Shown piece after piece: positions 50,220 to 59,889 of a stretch of DNA of 64,000 nt; positions within the stretch are counted from its first letter, which is position 1; each line of letters opens with the position of its first letter. This DNA is from Blattabacterium cuenoti (GTDB taxonomy: Bacteria > Bacteroidota > Bacteroidia > Flavobacteriales > Blattabacteriaceae). The notes beneath the pieces were generated by a model that saw only the letters and a list, made by a program, of their open reading frames with translations, searched no databases and was not told the origin of the DNA. The stretch covers positions 544,818 through 608,817 of the forward strand of contig NZ_CP059209.1 in NCBI RefSeq assembly GCF_014252075.1. The letters are read 5' to 3'. The position numbers and the translations under genes were made by a program.

Positions 50220-51091
50220 AAATTTTATATGAAAAAAAAACTTTTGCAGGAATATCTAAAAAATATGCTACAATTGAAAAATCTAAAACGGTATTAATTC
50301 CTGTTCCATATGATTCCACTCAAACATGGAAAAAAGGTTCTAAAAAAGGTCCTGAAGCTTTTTTAGATGCATCTGAACATATAGAATTATATGATATTGA
50401 AACTAATTCAGAAGTATATAGAAAAGGGATTTTTATTGCACCTCCTGTTGCAAATAATTCAACATCTTCTAAAAAAATGGTTCAAAAAGTATACAATGTG
50501 ACAAAAAAATACCTTTTTAAAGAAAAATTTGTAACTCTTATAGGAGGAGATCATTCTATATCAATAGGAAGCATTAGAGCTTTTGGAGAAAAATATCCAA
50601 AATTAAGTATTCTTCATATGGATGCTCACATAGATTTACGTCCTACATACAAAGGAAATCCGTATAATCATGCTTGTTCTATGCATGAAGCTTCTAAAAA
50701 ATATACCTTAATACAAATAGGTATTCGTAGCATGGATATACTTGAAAAAAAATTTCTTCAAAAAGGAAACGTTTTTTATATGCATGAAATTTATCAAAAC
50801 GATTTATGGATGCATAAATCCATTCAAAAATTGTCAAAATATGTATTTATTAGTATAGATATAGATGTTTTTGATCCAAGTATAGCCCCTTCTACTGGAA
50901 CACCAGAACCAGGTGGATTAGATTGGTATACTACTTTAAAATTTTTCAAAAAAGTTTTTGAAAAAAAAGAAATCATAGGTTTTGATATTGTTGAACTTTT
51001 GCCTAATGAAAAAGAATCTTCTACAGATTTTTTAGCTGTCAAACTTTACTATAAATTACTATCATATAAATATGAACTAACTACATCATAA
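50216..51091 (+). CDS. speB: Agmatinase / arginase-family ureohydrolase
   Basis: 291 residues from TTG 50216 (ATTGA overlap with speA). The binuclear manganese ligands are visible: GGDHSIS, MDAHIDLR and SIDIDVFDPSIAPSTGTPEP. With speA upstream the likely reaction is agmatine to putrescine and urea; arginase activity cannot be excluded by sequence alone. Released urea could feed the urease known from this symbiont group. cmk follows after one base. Confidence 0.88.
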   Translation: MKILYEKKTFAGISKKYATIEKSKTVLIPVPYDSTQTWKKGSKKGPEAFLDASEHIELYDIETNSEVYRKGIFIAPPVANNSTSSKKMVQKVYNVTKKYLFKEKFVTLIGGDHSISIGSIRAFGEKYPKLSILHMDAHIDLRPTYKGNPYNHACSMHEASKKYTLIQIGIRSMDILEKKFLQKGNVFYMHEIYQNDLWMHKSIQKLSKYVFISIDIDVFDPSIAPSTGTPEPGGLDWYTTLKFFKKVFEKKEIIGFDIVELLPNEKESSTDFLAVKLYYKLLSYKYELTTS

Positions 51092-51092
51092 T

Positions 51093-51800
51093 ATGAATCG
51101 TAAGATTATTATAGCTATAGATGGATATTCTTCATCTGGAAAAAGTACTTTGGCAAAAGAAATTTCCAAAAGACTAAAATATAAATATATAGATACCGGA
51201 GCTATGTATAGAGGAATTACTTTATTAGCTATTAGAAAAAAAATTTTTAATAGCGACTTGTGGAATATACGAAATTTTATTCCTGTTCTAAGAGATATTA
51301 ATTTTAAGTTTAGATGGAACAGAAAACTCAATGAAACAAATATTTTTTTAAATGAAGAAAATATACAATCTGAGATAAGGTCTTTAAACATTACAAAAAA
51401 AGTTAGTTTAATAGCTCAAATTCCTGAAATTCGTGAAAAATTAACTTTTATACAGAAAAATTTTGGAGAAAAAAAAGGAATTGTTATGGATGGAAGAGAT
51501 ATTGGACATTCTATTTTTCCCAAATCAGAATTAAAAATATTTATGAAAGGATCTATAGAGGTTCGTTCTTATAGAAGATATCAAGACCTCAAAAAAAAAG
51601 GAGAAAAAGTTTCTTATGAGGAAGTTCAAAAAAATATTATTCATAGAGATATTATGGATACTTCCAGAAAAATTTCTCCACTCAAAAAATCCATAGATTC
51701 TATAGAAATAGATAATACGTTTTTAAGCATAGAAGAACAATTAAATTTGATCTTTCAATTAATAAATAAAATCATAAAAAATAAACACATTATTGTATGA
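51093..51800 (+). CDS. cmk: Cytidylate kinase
   Basis: Phosphorylates CMP and dCMP. 235 residues with P-loop DGYSSSGKSTLAKEI, KYIDTGAMYRG, VMDGRDIGHSIFPKSELKIF and RRYQDLKKKGEKVSYEEV. It is in a tight run speA-speB-cmk-fabG-menD and overlaps fabG by 4 bases. Confidence 0.96.
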   Translation: MNRKIIIAIDGYSSSGKSTLAKEISKRLKYKYIDTGAMYRGITLLAIRKKIFNSDLWNIRNFIPVLRDINFKFRWNRKLNETNIFLNEENIQSEIRSLNITKKVSLIAQIPEIREKLTFIQKNFGEKKGIVMDGRDIGHSIFPKSELKIFMKGSIEVRSYRRYQDLKKKGEKVSYEEVQKNIIHRDIMDTSRKISPLKKSIDSIEIDNTFLSIEEQLNLIFQLINKIIKNKHIIV

Positions 51801-52531
51801 AATTATTAAATGGAAAAATAGCTATAGTAACAGGAGGTTCAGGAGATATAGGGAAGTCTATTGTAAAAACTTTTGCAAGACATGGAGCTAATGTTATTTT
51901 TACATTTTATTCCTCAATAAATGAAGCGAAAAAATTGGTTTTAGAACTCAAAGATTCGGTAGAAGCATATCAAATTGATCTTTCAGATTTAAATTCTTCA
52001 GAAAATTTAGTTGAAAAAGTCATAAAAAAATACGGAAAAATAGATATATTAGTAAATAATGCTGGCGTGGTCAAAGATAATTTTTTACTTAAAATATCGA
52101 AAGAAGATTGGGATTTCGTGATAAAAACCAACCTTTATTCTGTTTTCAATTTAACTAAATATACCATTTATCCTATGATGAAACAAAAAAAAGGAAGTAT
52201 TATTAATATGAGTTCTGTTATAGGATTAACAGGAAATATTGGACAATCCAATTATGCAGCATCTAAAGCAGGAATTATTGGATTTACCAAATCAATAGCT
52301 AGAGAATTAGGAAAAAAAAATATTCGTTGTAATGCTATAGCCCCTGGATATATTGCTACAAAAATGAATTCTCATTTTCAATATAAAATAAAAGAAAATT
52401 GGATAAATAATATTCCATTAAAAAGGCCAGGTTCTCCTCAAGAGATAGCTAATTGCACTTTATTTCTTGCTTCAGATTTATCTAGTTATATTACTGGTTC
52501 TGTATTAAATGTAAATGGAGGATTAATTTAA
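51797..52531 (+). CDS. fabG: 3-oxoacyl-[acyl-carrier-protein] reductase
   Basis: Ketoreductase of fatty acid synthesis, NADPH-dependent SDR. 244 residues: cofactor loop VTGGSGDIGKSIV, NNAG motif at about residue 88, the catalytic Ser (INMSSVIGL), Tyr and Lys in SNYAASKAGII, and IAPGYIATKM. It starts inside the last codon of cmk (ATGA). Confidence 0.94.
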   Translation: MKLLNGKIAIVTGGSGDIGKSIVKTFARHGANVIFTFYSSINEAKKLVLELKDSVEAYQIDLSDLNSSENLVEKVIKKYGKIDILVNNAGVVKDNFLLKISKEDWDFVIKTNLYSVFNLTKYTIYPMMKQKKGSIINMSSVIGLTGNIGQSNYAASKAGIIGFTKSIARELGKKNIRCNAIAPGYIATKMNSHFQYKIKENWINNIPLKRPGSPQEIANCTLFLASDLSSYITGSVLNVNGGLI

Positions 52532-52540
52532 ATTATCTTA

Positions 52541-54226
52541 ATGTATTCAAACAAAAAAGTGGTACAAAGTTTAGGTGAGATTTTAAAAAAAAAATCCATA
52601 TTCAATATCGTCATATCTCCAGGATCTAGAAATGCTCCTATTATTATCCATTTTACACAAAATAAAGATTTTCAATCTTATAGCATTGTAGATGAACGTT
52701 GTGCAGGTTTTTTTGCTTTAGGAATAGCACAACAAATCAGAAAACCTGTAGTCATTAGTTGTACTTCTGGATCTGCTGTTGTCAACTATTATCCTGCAGT
52801 AACAGAAGCTTTTTATCAGAAAATTCCACTTATTTTAGTAACTGCAGATCGTCCAAAAGAAATTATAGATATTTTTGAAGGACAATCAATTCATCAGGAA
52901 AATATTTTTCAAAAACATGTAGAAACATCTGTTCAACTAACAGAAGATGAATCTCAATCAGGAATATGGTACAATGAAAAATTAATTAATGAATCCATAA
53001 ACAAATGCATTTTAAAAAATAAACCTATACATATTAATATTCCTTTTTCAGATCCACTTTATAAAACAACAAATCAATTACAAGTAAAACCTAAAATCAT
53101 AAAAAGTATACCTGTAAAAAATTGTTTTCTTGAAACATCCAAATCTTATAAAAGAGAACAATCTATGTGGAAAAAATATAAAAGAAAAATGATTTTATTA
53201 GGACTACATTATCCAGAGAAAAATATGGAAAAGATTTTGAGAGAATTAAGCCTAGATCCATCTATTATTATTTTGACAGAAACAACATCTCATGTATCCG
53301 GAAAATTATTCTTCTCAAATATAGATCTACTTATTTTTAATATGACTGTTAAAGAGTGGATCAGTTTAAAACCTCATATTCTATTAACTATTGGAATAAA
53401 TATTATATCCAAAAAAATAAAGTTTTTTTTGAGAAAATACCCTCCAATATATCATTGGCATATAGGAGAAAATTATGAAAATTACCCAGATACTTATTAT
53501 AAATTAACTACTTATTGGCCTATAACTTCAGAATCATTTTTTAAAATTTTTAAAAATTATAATCTATCTGCTTCAGATTATAGATATAAATGGGAAAAAT
53601 TAAAAAAAAAAAGAATCAAAAAACATAAATTTTTTTTTAAAAAAGAAAAAAGTTTTTCTGATTTAAAAGTTTTATTTTTTGTATTTAAATCCATTCCTAA
53701 TAATTCAATTCTACAATTAGGAAATAGTATGATAATTAGATATTATGAACTTTTTAATCAAAAAAAATGTTCTATTCAATCTTATTGTAATCGTGGAACA
53801 TCAGGAATAGATGGGTGTGTTTCAACAGCTATAGGTTCTTCCGTAAGCAGCAAAAAAGTAGTCACATTAATCATTGGAGACATAAGTTTTTTTTATGATA
53901 GTAATGCTTTATGGAATAATTATGTTCCAAAAAATTTTCGTATTATACTCATCAATAATGGAGGTGGAAACATTTTTAGATTTATTTCAAAAACCAAATT
54001 CCCTGAAAAAATTTTCAATTTTTTTGAAACAAAACATATTTTTTCTGCAGAAAAAATATGCGAAATGTATAGTTGGAAATACGAAAAGGTGTCTAATCAA
54101 CACACTATGAAAAATAGTTTGTCTTCTTTTTGGAAAAAATCAGAAAGACCTTGTCTTCTAGAGATAGATACTCATAAATACAAAAATGCAGAAATTTTGA
54201 AAAAATACTTATCTTATCTATCCTGA
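52541..54226 (+). CDS. menD: SEPHCHC synthase (menaquinone synthesis)
   Basis: Thiamine-diphosphate enzyme joining 2-oxoglutarate-derived succinic semialdehyde to isochorismate. 561 residues: N-terminal SPGSRNAPIIIHF and VDERCAGFFALGIAQ, SCTSGSAVVNYYPAVTEA, and the C-terminal thiamine diphosphate motif GDISFFYDSNALWN with NNGGGNIF. An A11 tract (53602-53612) is in frame. It implies menaquinone as respiratory quinone. The end overlaps the convergent sanA-like gene by 9 bases. Confidence 0.95.
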   Translation: MYSNKKVVQSLGEILKKKSIFNIVISPGSRNAPIIIHFTQNKDFQSYSIVDERCAGFFALGIAQQIRKPVVISCTSGSAVVNYYPAVTEAFYQKIPLILVTADRPKEIIDIFEGQSIHQENIFQKHVETSVQLTEDESQSGIWYNEKLINESINKCILKNKPIHINIPFSDPLYKTTNQLQVKPKIIKSIPVKNCFLETSKSYKREQSMWKKYKRKMILLGLHYPEKNMEKILRELSLDPSIIILTETTSHVSGKLFFSNIDLLIFNMTVKEWISLKPHILLTIGINIISKKIKFFLRKYPPIYHWHIGENYENYPDTYYKLTTYWPITSESFFKIFKNYNLSASDYRYKWEKLKKKRIKKHKFFFKKEKSFSDLKVLFFVFKSIPNNSILQLGNSMIIRYYELFNQKKCSIQSYCNRGTSGIDGCVSTAIGSSVSSKKVVTLIIGDISFFYDSNALWNNYVPKNFRIILINNGGGNIFRFISKTKFPEKIFNFFETKHIFSAEKICEMYSWKYEKVSNQHTMKNSLSSFWKKSERPCLLEIDTHKYKNAEILKKYLSYLS

Positions 54227-54799
54227 TTTTTTTAAAATCAAAAAAATATCCCATAAGGCTTTAATTCTAGCAAAAAATTCTCTAATTTGTATTTTACTGT
54301 CAAAAGAAAGACTTTGAGCGTTAAACCCAATAACATCTAATCCTAAACAATTTCCAATAAAAATAGCTCTTTCATTGTGAAACTTTTGAGATATAATTGT
54401 AAACCTTTTTTGATTAAAAATTTTATAAACTCTTAAAACAGAATGCAAAGTATTAATTCCATGAAAATCTTCATATATAAAATAAGAAGGGATCCCTTTT
54501 CTTATTAATTCCTTCTTCATCATTTTTGGTTCATTGTAATTTTTTTCTCTATTATCTCCACTTACAATGATATAACGTATTTTTTTATGATAAAAAAGAT
54601 AAAATGCAGCATCAATTCTATACTTAAAATAAGCATTTACTCCTCCTCCATGTAAATATTTAGAAGTGCCTAAAACTACACCAAATGTATTATATGGGAC
54701 ATAATCTATACAATCATAACTTTTTCTTGTTGACCATAAACTTATTCCAAGATAACAAGAAAGAAAAAATAAAATTATGAAAAAAAATATACGTTTTAT
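54218..54799 (-). CDS. SanA/YdcF-like (DUF218) membrane protein with non-standard start
   Basis: About 193 residues. The frame is open between stops at 54806-54808 and 54218 and encodes a full SanA-like protein: an N-terminal membrane helix (IFFFIILFFLSCYLGI), FGVVLGTSKYLHGGG, FKYRIDAAFYLFYHKKI, YIIVSGDNREKNYNEPKMM, IYEDFHGINTLHSVLR and IISQKFHNERAIFI. No ATG, GTG or TTG occurs before the mid-protein ATG at 54523, which would delete the first half including GTS and GDN motifs. ATA 54799 or ATA/ATT codons just after are the only possible starts. SanA-type proteins affect envelope permeability. The start may be non-standard, or the gene may be decaying. Confidence 0.72.
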   Translation of the reverse strand: MKRIFFFIILFFLSCYLGISLWSTRKSYDCIDYVPYNTFGVVLGTSKYLHGGGVNAYFKYRIDAAFYLFYHKKIRYIIVSGDNREKNYNEPKMMKKELIRKGIPSYFIYEDFHGINTLHSVLRVYKIFNQKRFTIISQKFHNERAIFIGNCLGLDVIGFNAQSLSFDSKIQIREFFARIKALWDIFLILKKSG

Positions 54800-54824
54800 T
54801 TTTGATTAATACAATCGTATTGTT

Positions 54825-57800
54825 CTAAAAAGAATCATCCTCTATAACCCATTCGCCCTGTTCTAAAAGAAACTCGGCTTGTTTAAATTTAATATTCTTC
54901 GTTTCTCCTGTAATTAAATGACGAATGTTAATTCTATTATTTCTACCCAATTTTTTTCCACTTTTACTTTTCATTAAAAAATCCATTTTTATATTATTTT
55001 TTGGAATACATAAAATATCACCTCTCATTATGGTAGATTTAAGCAAAAAAGAAACAATTTTTTTATTGATATCATAAACTCTTTCTTGAAATAAATTAAA
55101 AGCATTTTGTTTATAAACGATCAGAGGATCTTTTTGTTCAAAAACTGCATTTTGTACAGAATATCGCAAACTATCCATATCACGTAAATGTTCCTTCCAT
55201 TTTTCATCCATAAAACATAATATAGTCTTTTTTTCAAATATTGATAATAAAGATCGTCCTTGGGTATTATAAAAGACCTTCAAATCTGATACAGAAACTA
55301 CATTTTGCAGTCCATCAGTGAAAATAACTTGTATTTGATAATCTTCCTGATTTTTTACAATAATATTAGATATAATTGGAATGATATCTATATCAATCAT
55401 TTTTTTCTTTTTTTTATCATAAAAATTGATAATGATATCATGAAGTTGATTCACACAATCACGTTCTTTATAAGATAAAAACTCTCTCTCATGAAACGGA
55501 AATTTCATATCAAAAATTTGAAGAAATTCATATTCCAAATTTTTAAAATCGTTTAGAGATTTATTGACCGAGATCATCACATCTAATAAAACATAAACCA
55601 TATTAGAAATATCTAAACTCAATTCGTTACCACATAATGCATTCTTTCGCTTTTTATAAATAAATTCTCTTTGTTTATTAATTACATCATCATAGTCCAA
55701 CAAACGTTTTCGCATGCTAAAATTATTATCTTCTATTTTTTTTTGTGCTTTTTCAATAGATTTTGTTAACAAAGGATGTTGTATAATATCCCCTTCTTTA
55801 TGACCAAATCTATCCATAAGTTTTGAAAGTCTTTCTGAATCAATAAATAAACGAATTAGATTATCTTCTAATGAAACATAAAATTGAGAACTTCCTGGAT
55901 CTCCCTGACGTCCAGATCTACCTCTTAATTGATTGTCAACTCTTCTAGAATCATGCCTTTCTGTACCTAAAACTGCTAATCCTCCATTTTTTATGACCTC
56001 TTTTGAAAGTTTAATATCTGTCCCTCTACCTGCCATATTAGTCGCTATAGTAACAGATCCAGATAATCCTGCTTTTGCTACAATATCTGCTTCTTTTTCA
56101 TGCAATTTTGCATTTAAAACATTATGCGGTATTTTCCTGAATTTTAAAGCCCTACTTAAAAATTCTGAAACCTCAACAGAGGTTGTTCCAACAAGAACTG
56201 GACGTTTTTCATGTCTAGACAAATGAATAATTTTTTCTATGATTGCATTATATTTTTCTCGTTTTGTTTTGAAAACAAGATCCTGCAAATCTTTTCTTTG
56301 TACAATCCTGTGTGTAGGGATAACGACCACATCCAGTTTGTAAATATGCCAAAATTCTCCGGATTCCGTTTCCGCTGTCCCCGTCATTCCAGATATTTTT
56401 CTATACATTCTAAAATAATTTTGCAAAGTAATTGTCGCAAAAGTTTGACTGGAAGATTCTATCTGTACATTTTCTTTCGCTTCTATAGCTTGATGCAAGC
56501 CATCTGAATAACGTCTTCCTTCCATAATACGACCAGTTTGTTCATCTACTATTTTTATTTTACCACCCAAAACAACATAATCCACATCTTTCTCAAACAA
56601 AGTAAAAGCTTTAAGAAGCTGATTGATAGTATGTATTCTTTGCGATTTAATAGAAAAATTTTTCAAAAGTTTTTCTTTTTCCTTGATTTCTTTTTCTTTA
56701 GGAAGTTTATTTTTTTCTAAATCAGCAAGTTCCATATTCACATCTGGCAATACAAAAAAACTTGCATCTTCCACATTTCCAGATAAAAACTCAATTCCTT
56801 TATCTGTTAATTCTACTGTGTTATTTTTTTCATCAATCACAAAATAAAGATCTTTGTCTACTTTATACATTTCTCTTCCATAATCTTGTAAATACTGATT
56901 TTCAGTTTTTTGTAAAATCAAACGTATATTATCTTCACTCAAAAATTTAATTAAGGACTTTTTCTTTGGTAATCCACGATGAGCCTGAAATAATTTTAAT
57001 CCTCCTAATTTTTTATTTCCATTTTTTATCAAATTTTTTGTTTCCTGCAAAAAACTATTAACTATTATATTTTGTTTATTAACAAGGTCTTCGACTTTTC
57101 CTTTAAATAATTCAAACTCCTCTTTATTATCTTTTTTAGGGTCTACAGGTCCAGATATAATCAAAGGAGTACGTGCTTCATCTATCAATACAGAATCAAT
57201 TTCATCTATAATGGCATAATTTAATTCTCTTTGAACTAATTCTTCTTGAGAAGAAGCCATATTATCTCTCAGATAATCAAATCCAAACTCATTATTTGTT
57301 CCATAAGTAATATCTGCTTGATATGCTATCTTACGTTTTTGTACATCAGAAGATGAATAATTATCAATACAATCAACCTTTAATCCATGAAACTCCATTA
57401 AAGGGGCCATCCATCCCGTATCTCTTCTAGATAAATAATTATTAACTGTGACAATATGCACTCCTCTTCCAGATAAAGCATTTAAATAAGCAGCTAAAGT
57501 AGCTACAAAAGTCTTTCCTTCTCCTGTTGCCATTTCAGCTATTTTTCCTTGATGTAATACGACCCCTCCCATTAATTGAACATCGTAATGGACCATATCC
57601 CAAACTATTGATTTTCCATATGCATCCCACTTATTTTTCCAAATAGATTCATTTTCATCCAAAAATACATAAGACTTTTTTTCGGATAATTTTTGGTCGA
57701 AAGAGGTCGTTTTTACTACAAGTTTCTCATTTTTTTTTAAACGTTTGGCCGTTTCTTTAATTAAAGCAAAGGCTTGAGGTAAAATATTCATCAATTCTTT

Positions 57801-58109
57801 TTGTTCTATACTATAACGTTTTTCTCTAATTTCTTCTATACTAAAGTATATTTTTTGCAAAACGCTAATAGAACAAAATTTTTCTTGTATTTTTTTTAAC
57901 AAATTTTTTTCCTCTTCATCAAATTTTTTTATAGACTCTTTTATAATTTTCTTAAAATTATAAGTTTTATTTCTCAATTCATCATCAGACAATAAAGAGA
58001 TCTTTTTTTCCTCTTCTTTGATTTGAACCAAAAATTTTCTAACCTCTTTAAGGTCCCTTTCACTTTTGTTAACTAATAATTTATTTAATATTTTTCTGAT
58101 AAAACTCAT
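54825..58109 (-). CDS. secA: Preprotein translocase ATPase SecA
   Basis: Motor of the Sec pathway. 1094 residues, a Bacteroidetes-length SecA with an insertion between the N-terminal helicase parts. Motifs: MATGEGKTFVATLAAYLNAL, DEIDSVLIDEARTPLIISG, GTTSVEVSEFLSRAL, TNMAGRGTDIKLS and GRSGRQGDPGSS. The C terminus (GETKNIKFKQAEFLLEQGEW) has no zinc-binding cysteine cluster, so SecB-type recognition is not expected. SecDF is encoded 42 kb away. Confidence 0.97.
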   Translation of the reverse strand: MSFIRKILNKLLVNKSERDLKEVRKFLVQIKEEEKKISLLSDDELRNKTYNFKKIIKESIKKFDEEEKNLLKKIQEKFCSISVLQKIYFSIEEIREKRYSIEQKELMNILPQAFALIKETAKRLKKNEKLVVKTTSFDQKLSEKKSYVFLDENESIWKNKWDAYGKSIVWDMVHYDVQLMGGVVLHQGKIAEMATGEGKTFVATLAAYLNALSGRGVHIVTVNNYLSRRDTGWMAPLMEFHGLKVDCIDNYSSSDVQKRKIAYQADITYGTNNEFGFDYLRDNMASSQEELVQRELNYAIIDEIDSVLIDEARTPLIISGPVDPKKDNKEEFELFKGKVEDLVNKQNIIVNSFLQETKNLIKNGNKKLGGLKLFQAHRGLPKKKSLIKFLSEDNIRLILQKTENQYLQDYGREMYKVDKDLYFVIDEKNNTVELTDKGIEFLSGNVEDASFFVLPDVNMELADLEKNKLPKEKEIKEKEKLLKNFSIKSQRIHTINQLLKAFTLFEKDVDYVVLGGKIKIVDEQTGRIMEGRRYSDGLHQAIEAKENVQIESSSQTFATITLQNYFRMYRKISGMTGTAETESGEFWHIYKLDVVVIPTHRIVQRKDLQDLVFKTKREKYNAIIEKIIHLSRHEKRPVLVGTTSVEVSEFLSRALKFRKIPHNVLNAKLHEKEADIVAKAGLSGSVTIATNMAGRGTDIKLSKEVIKNGGLAVLGTERHDSRRVDNQLRGRSGRQGDPGSSQFYVSLEDNLIRLFIDSERLSKLMDRFGHKEGDIIQHPLLTKSIEKAQKKIEDNNFSMRKRLLDYDDVINKQREFIYKKRKNALCGNELSLDISNMVYVLLDVMISVNKSLNDFKNLEYEFLQIFDMKFPFHEREFLSYKERDCVNQLHDIIINFYDKKKKKMIDIDIIPIISNIIVKNQEDYQIQVIFTDGLQNVVSVSDLKVFYNTQGRSLLSIFEKKTILCFMDEKWKEHLRDMDSLRYSVQNAVFEQKDPLIVYKQNAFNLFQERVYDINKKIVSFLLKSTIMRGDILCIPKNNIKMDFLMKSKSGKKLGRNNRINIRHLITGETKNIKFKQAEFLLEQGEWVIEDDSF

Positions 58110-58131
58110 TCTAAGTCAAAAAATAAATAAT

Positions 58132-58365
58132 TTAAAGTTCATATTCATCTCTATTCCAATAAAAATCTTCATCGTCACGTGGATAATCGGCCCATATATC
58201 TTCTATAGATTCAAAAACCTCTCCTTCTCCATTTTCTAATTGTTGAAGGTTTTCAACCACTTCCAAAGGGGCTCCAGTACGAATAGCAAAATCAATCAAT
58301 TCTTCCTTTGTTGCAGGCCAAGGGGCATCTTCTAAATGAGAAGCTAATTCTAAAGTCCAATACAT
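58132..58365 (-). CDS. DUF2795 domain protein
   Basis: 77 residues starting MYWTLELASHLEDAPWPATK at 58365; the longer frame to 58443 adds a low-complexity leader that overlaps the neighbour. The acidic domain (TKEELIDFAIRTGAPLEVVE, then NLQQLENGEGEVFESIEDIW) is well conserved in Bacteroidetes, but its function is not known. It lies 22 bases before secA on the same strand, which may reflect a link to export or simply a shared promoter. Confidence 0.85.
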   Translation of the reverse strand: MYWTLELASHLEDAPWPATKEELIDFAIRTGAPLEVVENLQQLENGEGEVFESIEDIWADYPRDDEDFYWNRDEYEL

Positions 58366-58502
58366 ATATTGATATTTTCTATATTTAATATTAAAAAAAA
58401 TCAAAAAAATGATATTTTTATATATTTGATTTTCAAAAATCAATGAACTTTTTCATAAAATTACAAGATAAAATTAGTGAATTTAAATTACAAATAAATT
58501 AC

Positions 58503-59459
58503 ATGAAAAAGTTTCCAAAAATTGTATTCATAGGGTCAACAAATTTTTCACTTTTCTCTTTAAAAGAATTATACATGAAACAATATAATATAGTAGGGGT
58601 AATTACAAGTCCTGATAATCCCATTCATAAAAATGAAAAATATTTTTCTCCTGTAAAAAAATATGCATTGGAAAATAATATTCCTTTTTTACAACCTGGA
58701 AATCTTCTTGATGATACCTTTTTAAAAAATCTGAAAGCATGGAATGCAGATATACAAATTGTTGTTTCTTTCAAAATTTTACCTAAAAAAGTGTGGGATT
58801 TACCTAAAATGGGTTCTTTTAATTTACATGCATCTCTTCTTCCACAATATAGGGGGGCTGCTCCTATCAATTGGGTCATTATTAATGGAGAAAATAAAAC
58901 TGGATTAACAACTTTTTTCATAGAAGAAAAAATAGACTCTGGAAAAATTCTTTTCCAAAAAGAAATAGAAATAGGAAAAGAGGAGACTGCAGGAGAATTA
59001 GAATATAAACTCAAAAAAATGAGTGGATCTATGATTATAAAAACTTTAGAAAAAATTATGAAAAAACAAATAAAACCTATTGATCAAAAAAATATAAATT
59101 CTTTAAAGTATGCTCCAAAAATATCTACTAAAAATTGTAGAATACAATGGGACGATCCTTCTATTGAATCCATTTATAATAAAATAAGAGGATTAAGCCC
59201 TCATCCTGCTGCATGGACTTTATTATTTTTTCATAAAAAGAAATTTGTGAGATTCAAAATTTTTGTCGTAAAAAAAATACTCAAAAAACATTCTATTCCT
59301 ATTGGATTAATATTCAATATATCATCATCTGAAATGCGAATATCCGTTAAAGAAGGTTTTATATCTATTATTGAAGGACAAATAGAAGGAAAAAAAAGAA
59401 TGAATATAAAAAACTTAATTAATGGAATAAAAATAAGAAAAAATCTTTTTGTTCGGTAA
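58503..59459 (+). CDS. fmt: Methionyl-tRNA formyltransferase
   Basis: Formylates initiator Met-tRNA. 318 residues from ATG 58503, where KIVFIGSTNFSLFSLKEL begins; the upstream ATG (58443) would add 20 unrelated residues. The folate and catalytic region FNLHASLLPQYRGAAPINW and DSGKILFQKEIEI are intact, and a C-terminal OB-type domain follows (CRIQWDDPSIESIYNKIRGL). Confidence 0.95.
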   Translation: MKKFPKIVFIGSTNFSLFSLKELYMKQYNIVGVITSPDNPIHKNEKYFSPVKKYALENNIPFLQPGNLLDDTFLKNLKAWNADIQIVVSFKILPKKVWDLPKMGSFNLHASLLPQYRGAAPINWVIINGENKTGLTTFFIEEKIDSGKILFQKEIEIGKEETAGELEYKLKKMSGSMIIKTLEKIMKKQIKPIDQKNINSLKYAPKISTKNCRIQWDDPSIESIYNKIRGLSPHPAAWTLLFFHKKKFVRFKIFVVKKILKKHSIPIGLIFNISSSEMRISVKEGFISIIEGQIEGKKRMNIKNLINGIKIRKNLFVR

Positions 59460-59506
59460 AACAATATTTTTATTAGGTTGTATCTATTTATCCTTTATAA
59501 ATATTT

Positions 59507-59514
59507 TATATTTG
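59507..59514 (+). promoter_or_regulatory. Candidate -7 element for hup
   Basis: TATATTTG fits TAnnTTTG and lies 60 bases before the hup start in the 115-base gap after fmt. A -33 TTTG at normal spacing is not present. Confidence 0.4.
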
Positions 59515-59574
59515 CTATCGTTAATTATAAGATTGTTTTATAGTTAATTAAAATTAAATTAATTATACAAATTC

Positions 59575-59841
59575 ATGAACAAAACGGAATTGGTTAATTC
59601 AATAGCTGAAAAAACTGGAATAACAAAAATAAAAGCTAAAAATGTTACAGATGCATTTATTGAAACAGTAATTGAATCATTAAAAAAAGGAGATAAGGTA
59701 ACCCTCGTAGGATTCGGAACCTTTTCTGTTGTAGAAAGACATCCTAGAAACGGAGTAAATCCTAGAACAGGAAAAAAAATACACATTCCAGGAAAAAAAG
59801 TGGCTAAATTCAAAATAGGAGCAGAATTAACAAAATTGTAA
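59575..59841 (+). CDS. hup: HU family DNA-binding protein
   Basis: 88 residues, a nucleoid-structuring dimer. It starts MNKTELVNSIAEKTGITK, has the core GDKVTLVGFGTFSVVERHPR and the DNA-gripping arm NGVNPRTGKKIHIPGKK with its intercalating proline. It is transcribed alone between a candidate promoter and a strong terminator. Confidence 0.96.
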   Translation: MNKTELVNSIAEKTGITKIKAKNVTDAFIETVIESLKKGDKVTLVGFGTFSVVERHPRNGVNPRTGKKIHIPGKKVAKFKIGAELTKL

Positions 59842-59850
59842 ATTTCTTAG

Positions 59851-59887
59851 AAGATAAAGTTTGTTTTCTCTATACAAACTTTATCTT
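59851..59887. terminator. Strong hairpin between convergent hup and pdxH
   Basis: Arms AAGATAAAGTTTG (59851-59863) and CAAACTTTATCTT (59875-59887) are exact complements, a 13-bp stem with an 11-base loop. It lies 10 bases after the hup stop and 3 bases after pdxH ends, so it can serve both genes. A long U-tract is lacking, but the A/T ends of the stem would give a weak hybrid. Confidence 0.75.
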
Positions 59888-59889
59888 AT

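Noticed and set aside
55933-56950. Several overlapping plus-strand frames across secA
   Set aside because: They are antisense to conserved SecA motifs, rich in Phe, Ser and Lys, and match no family.
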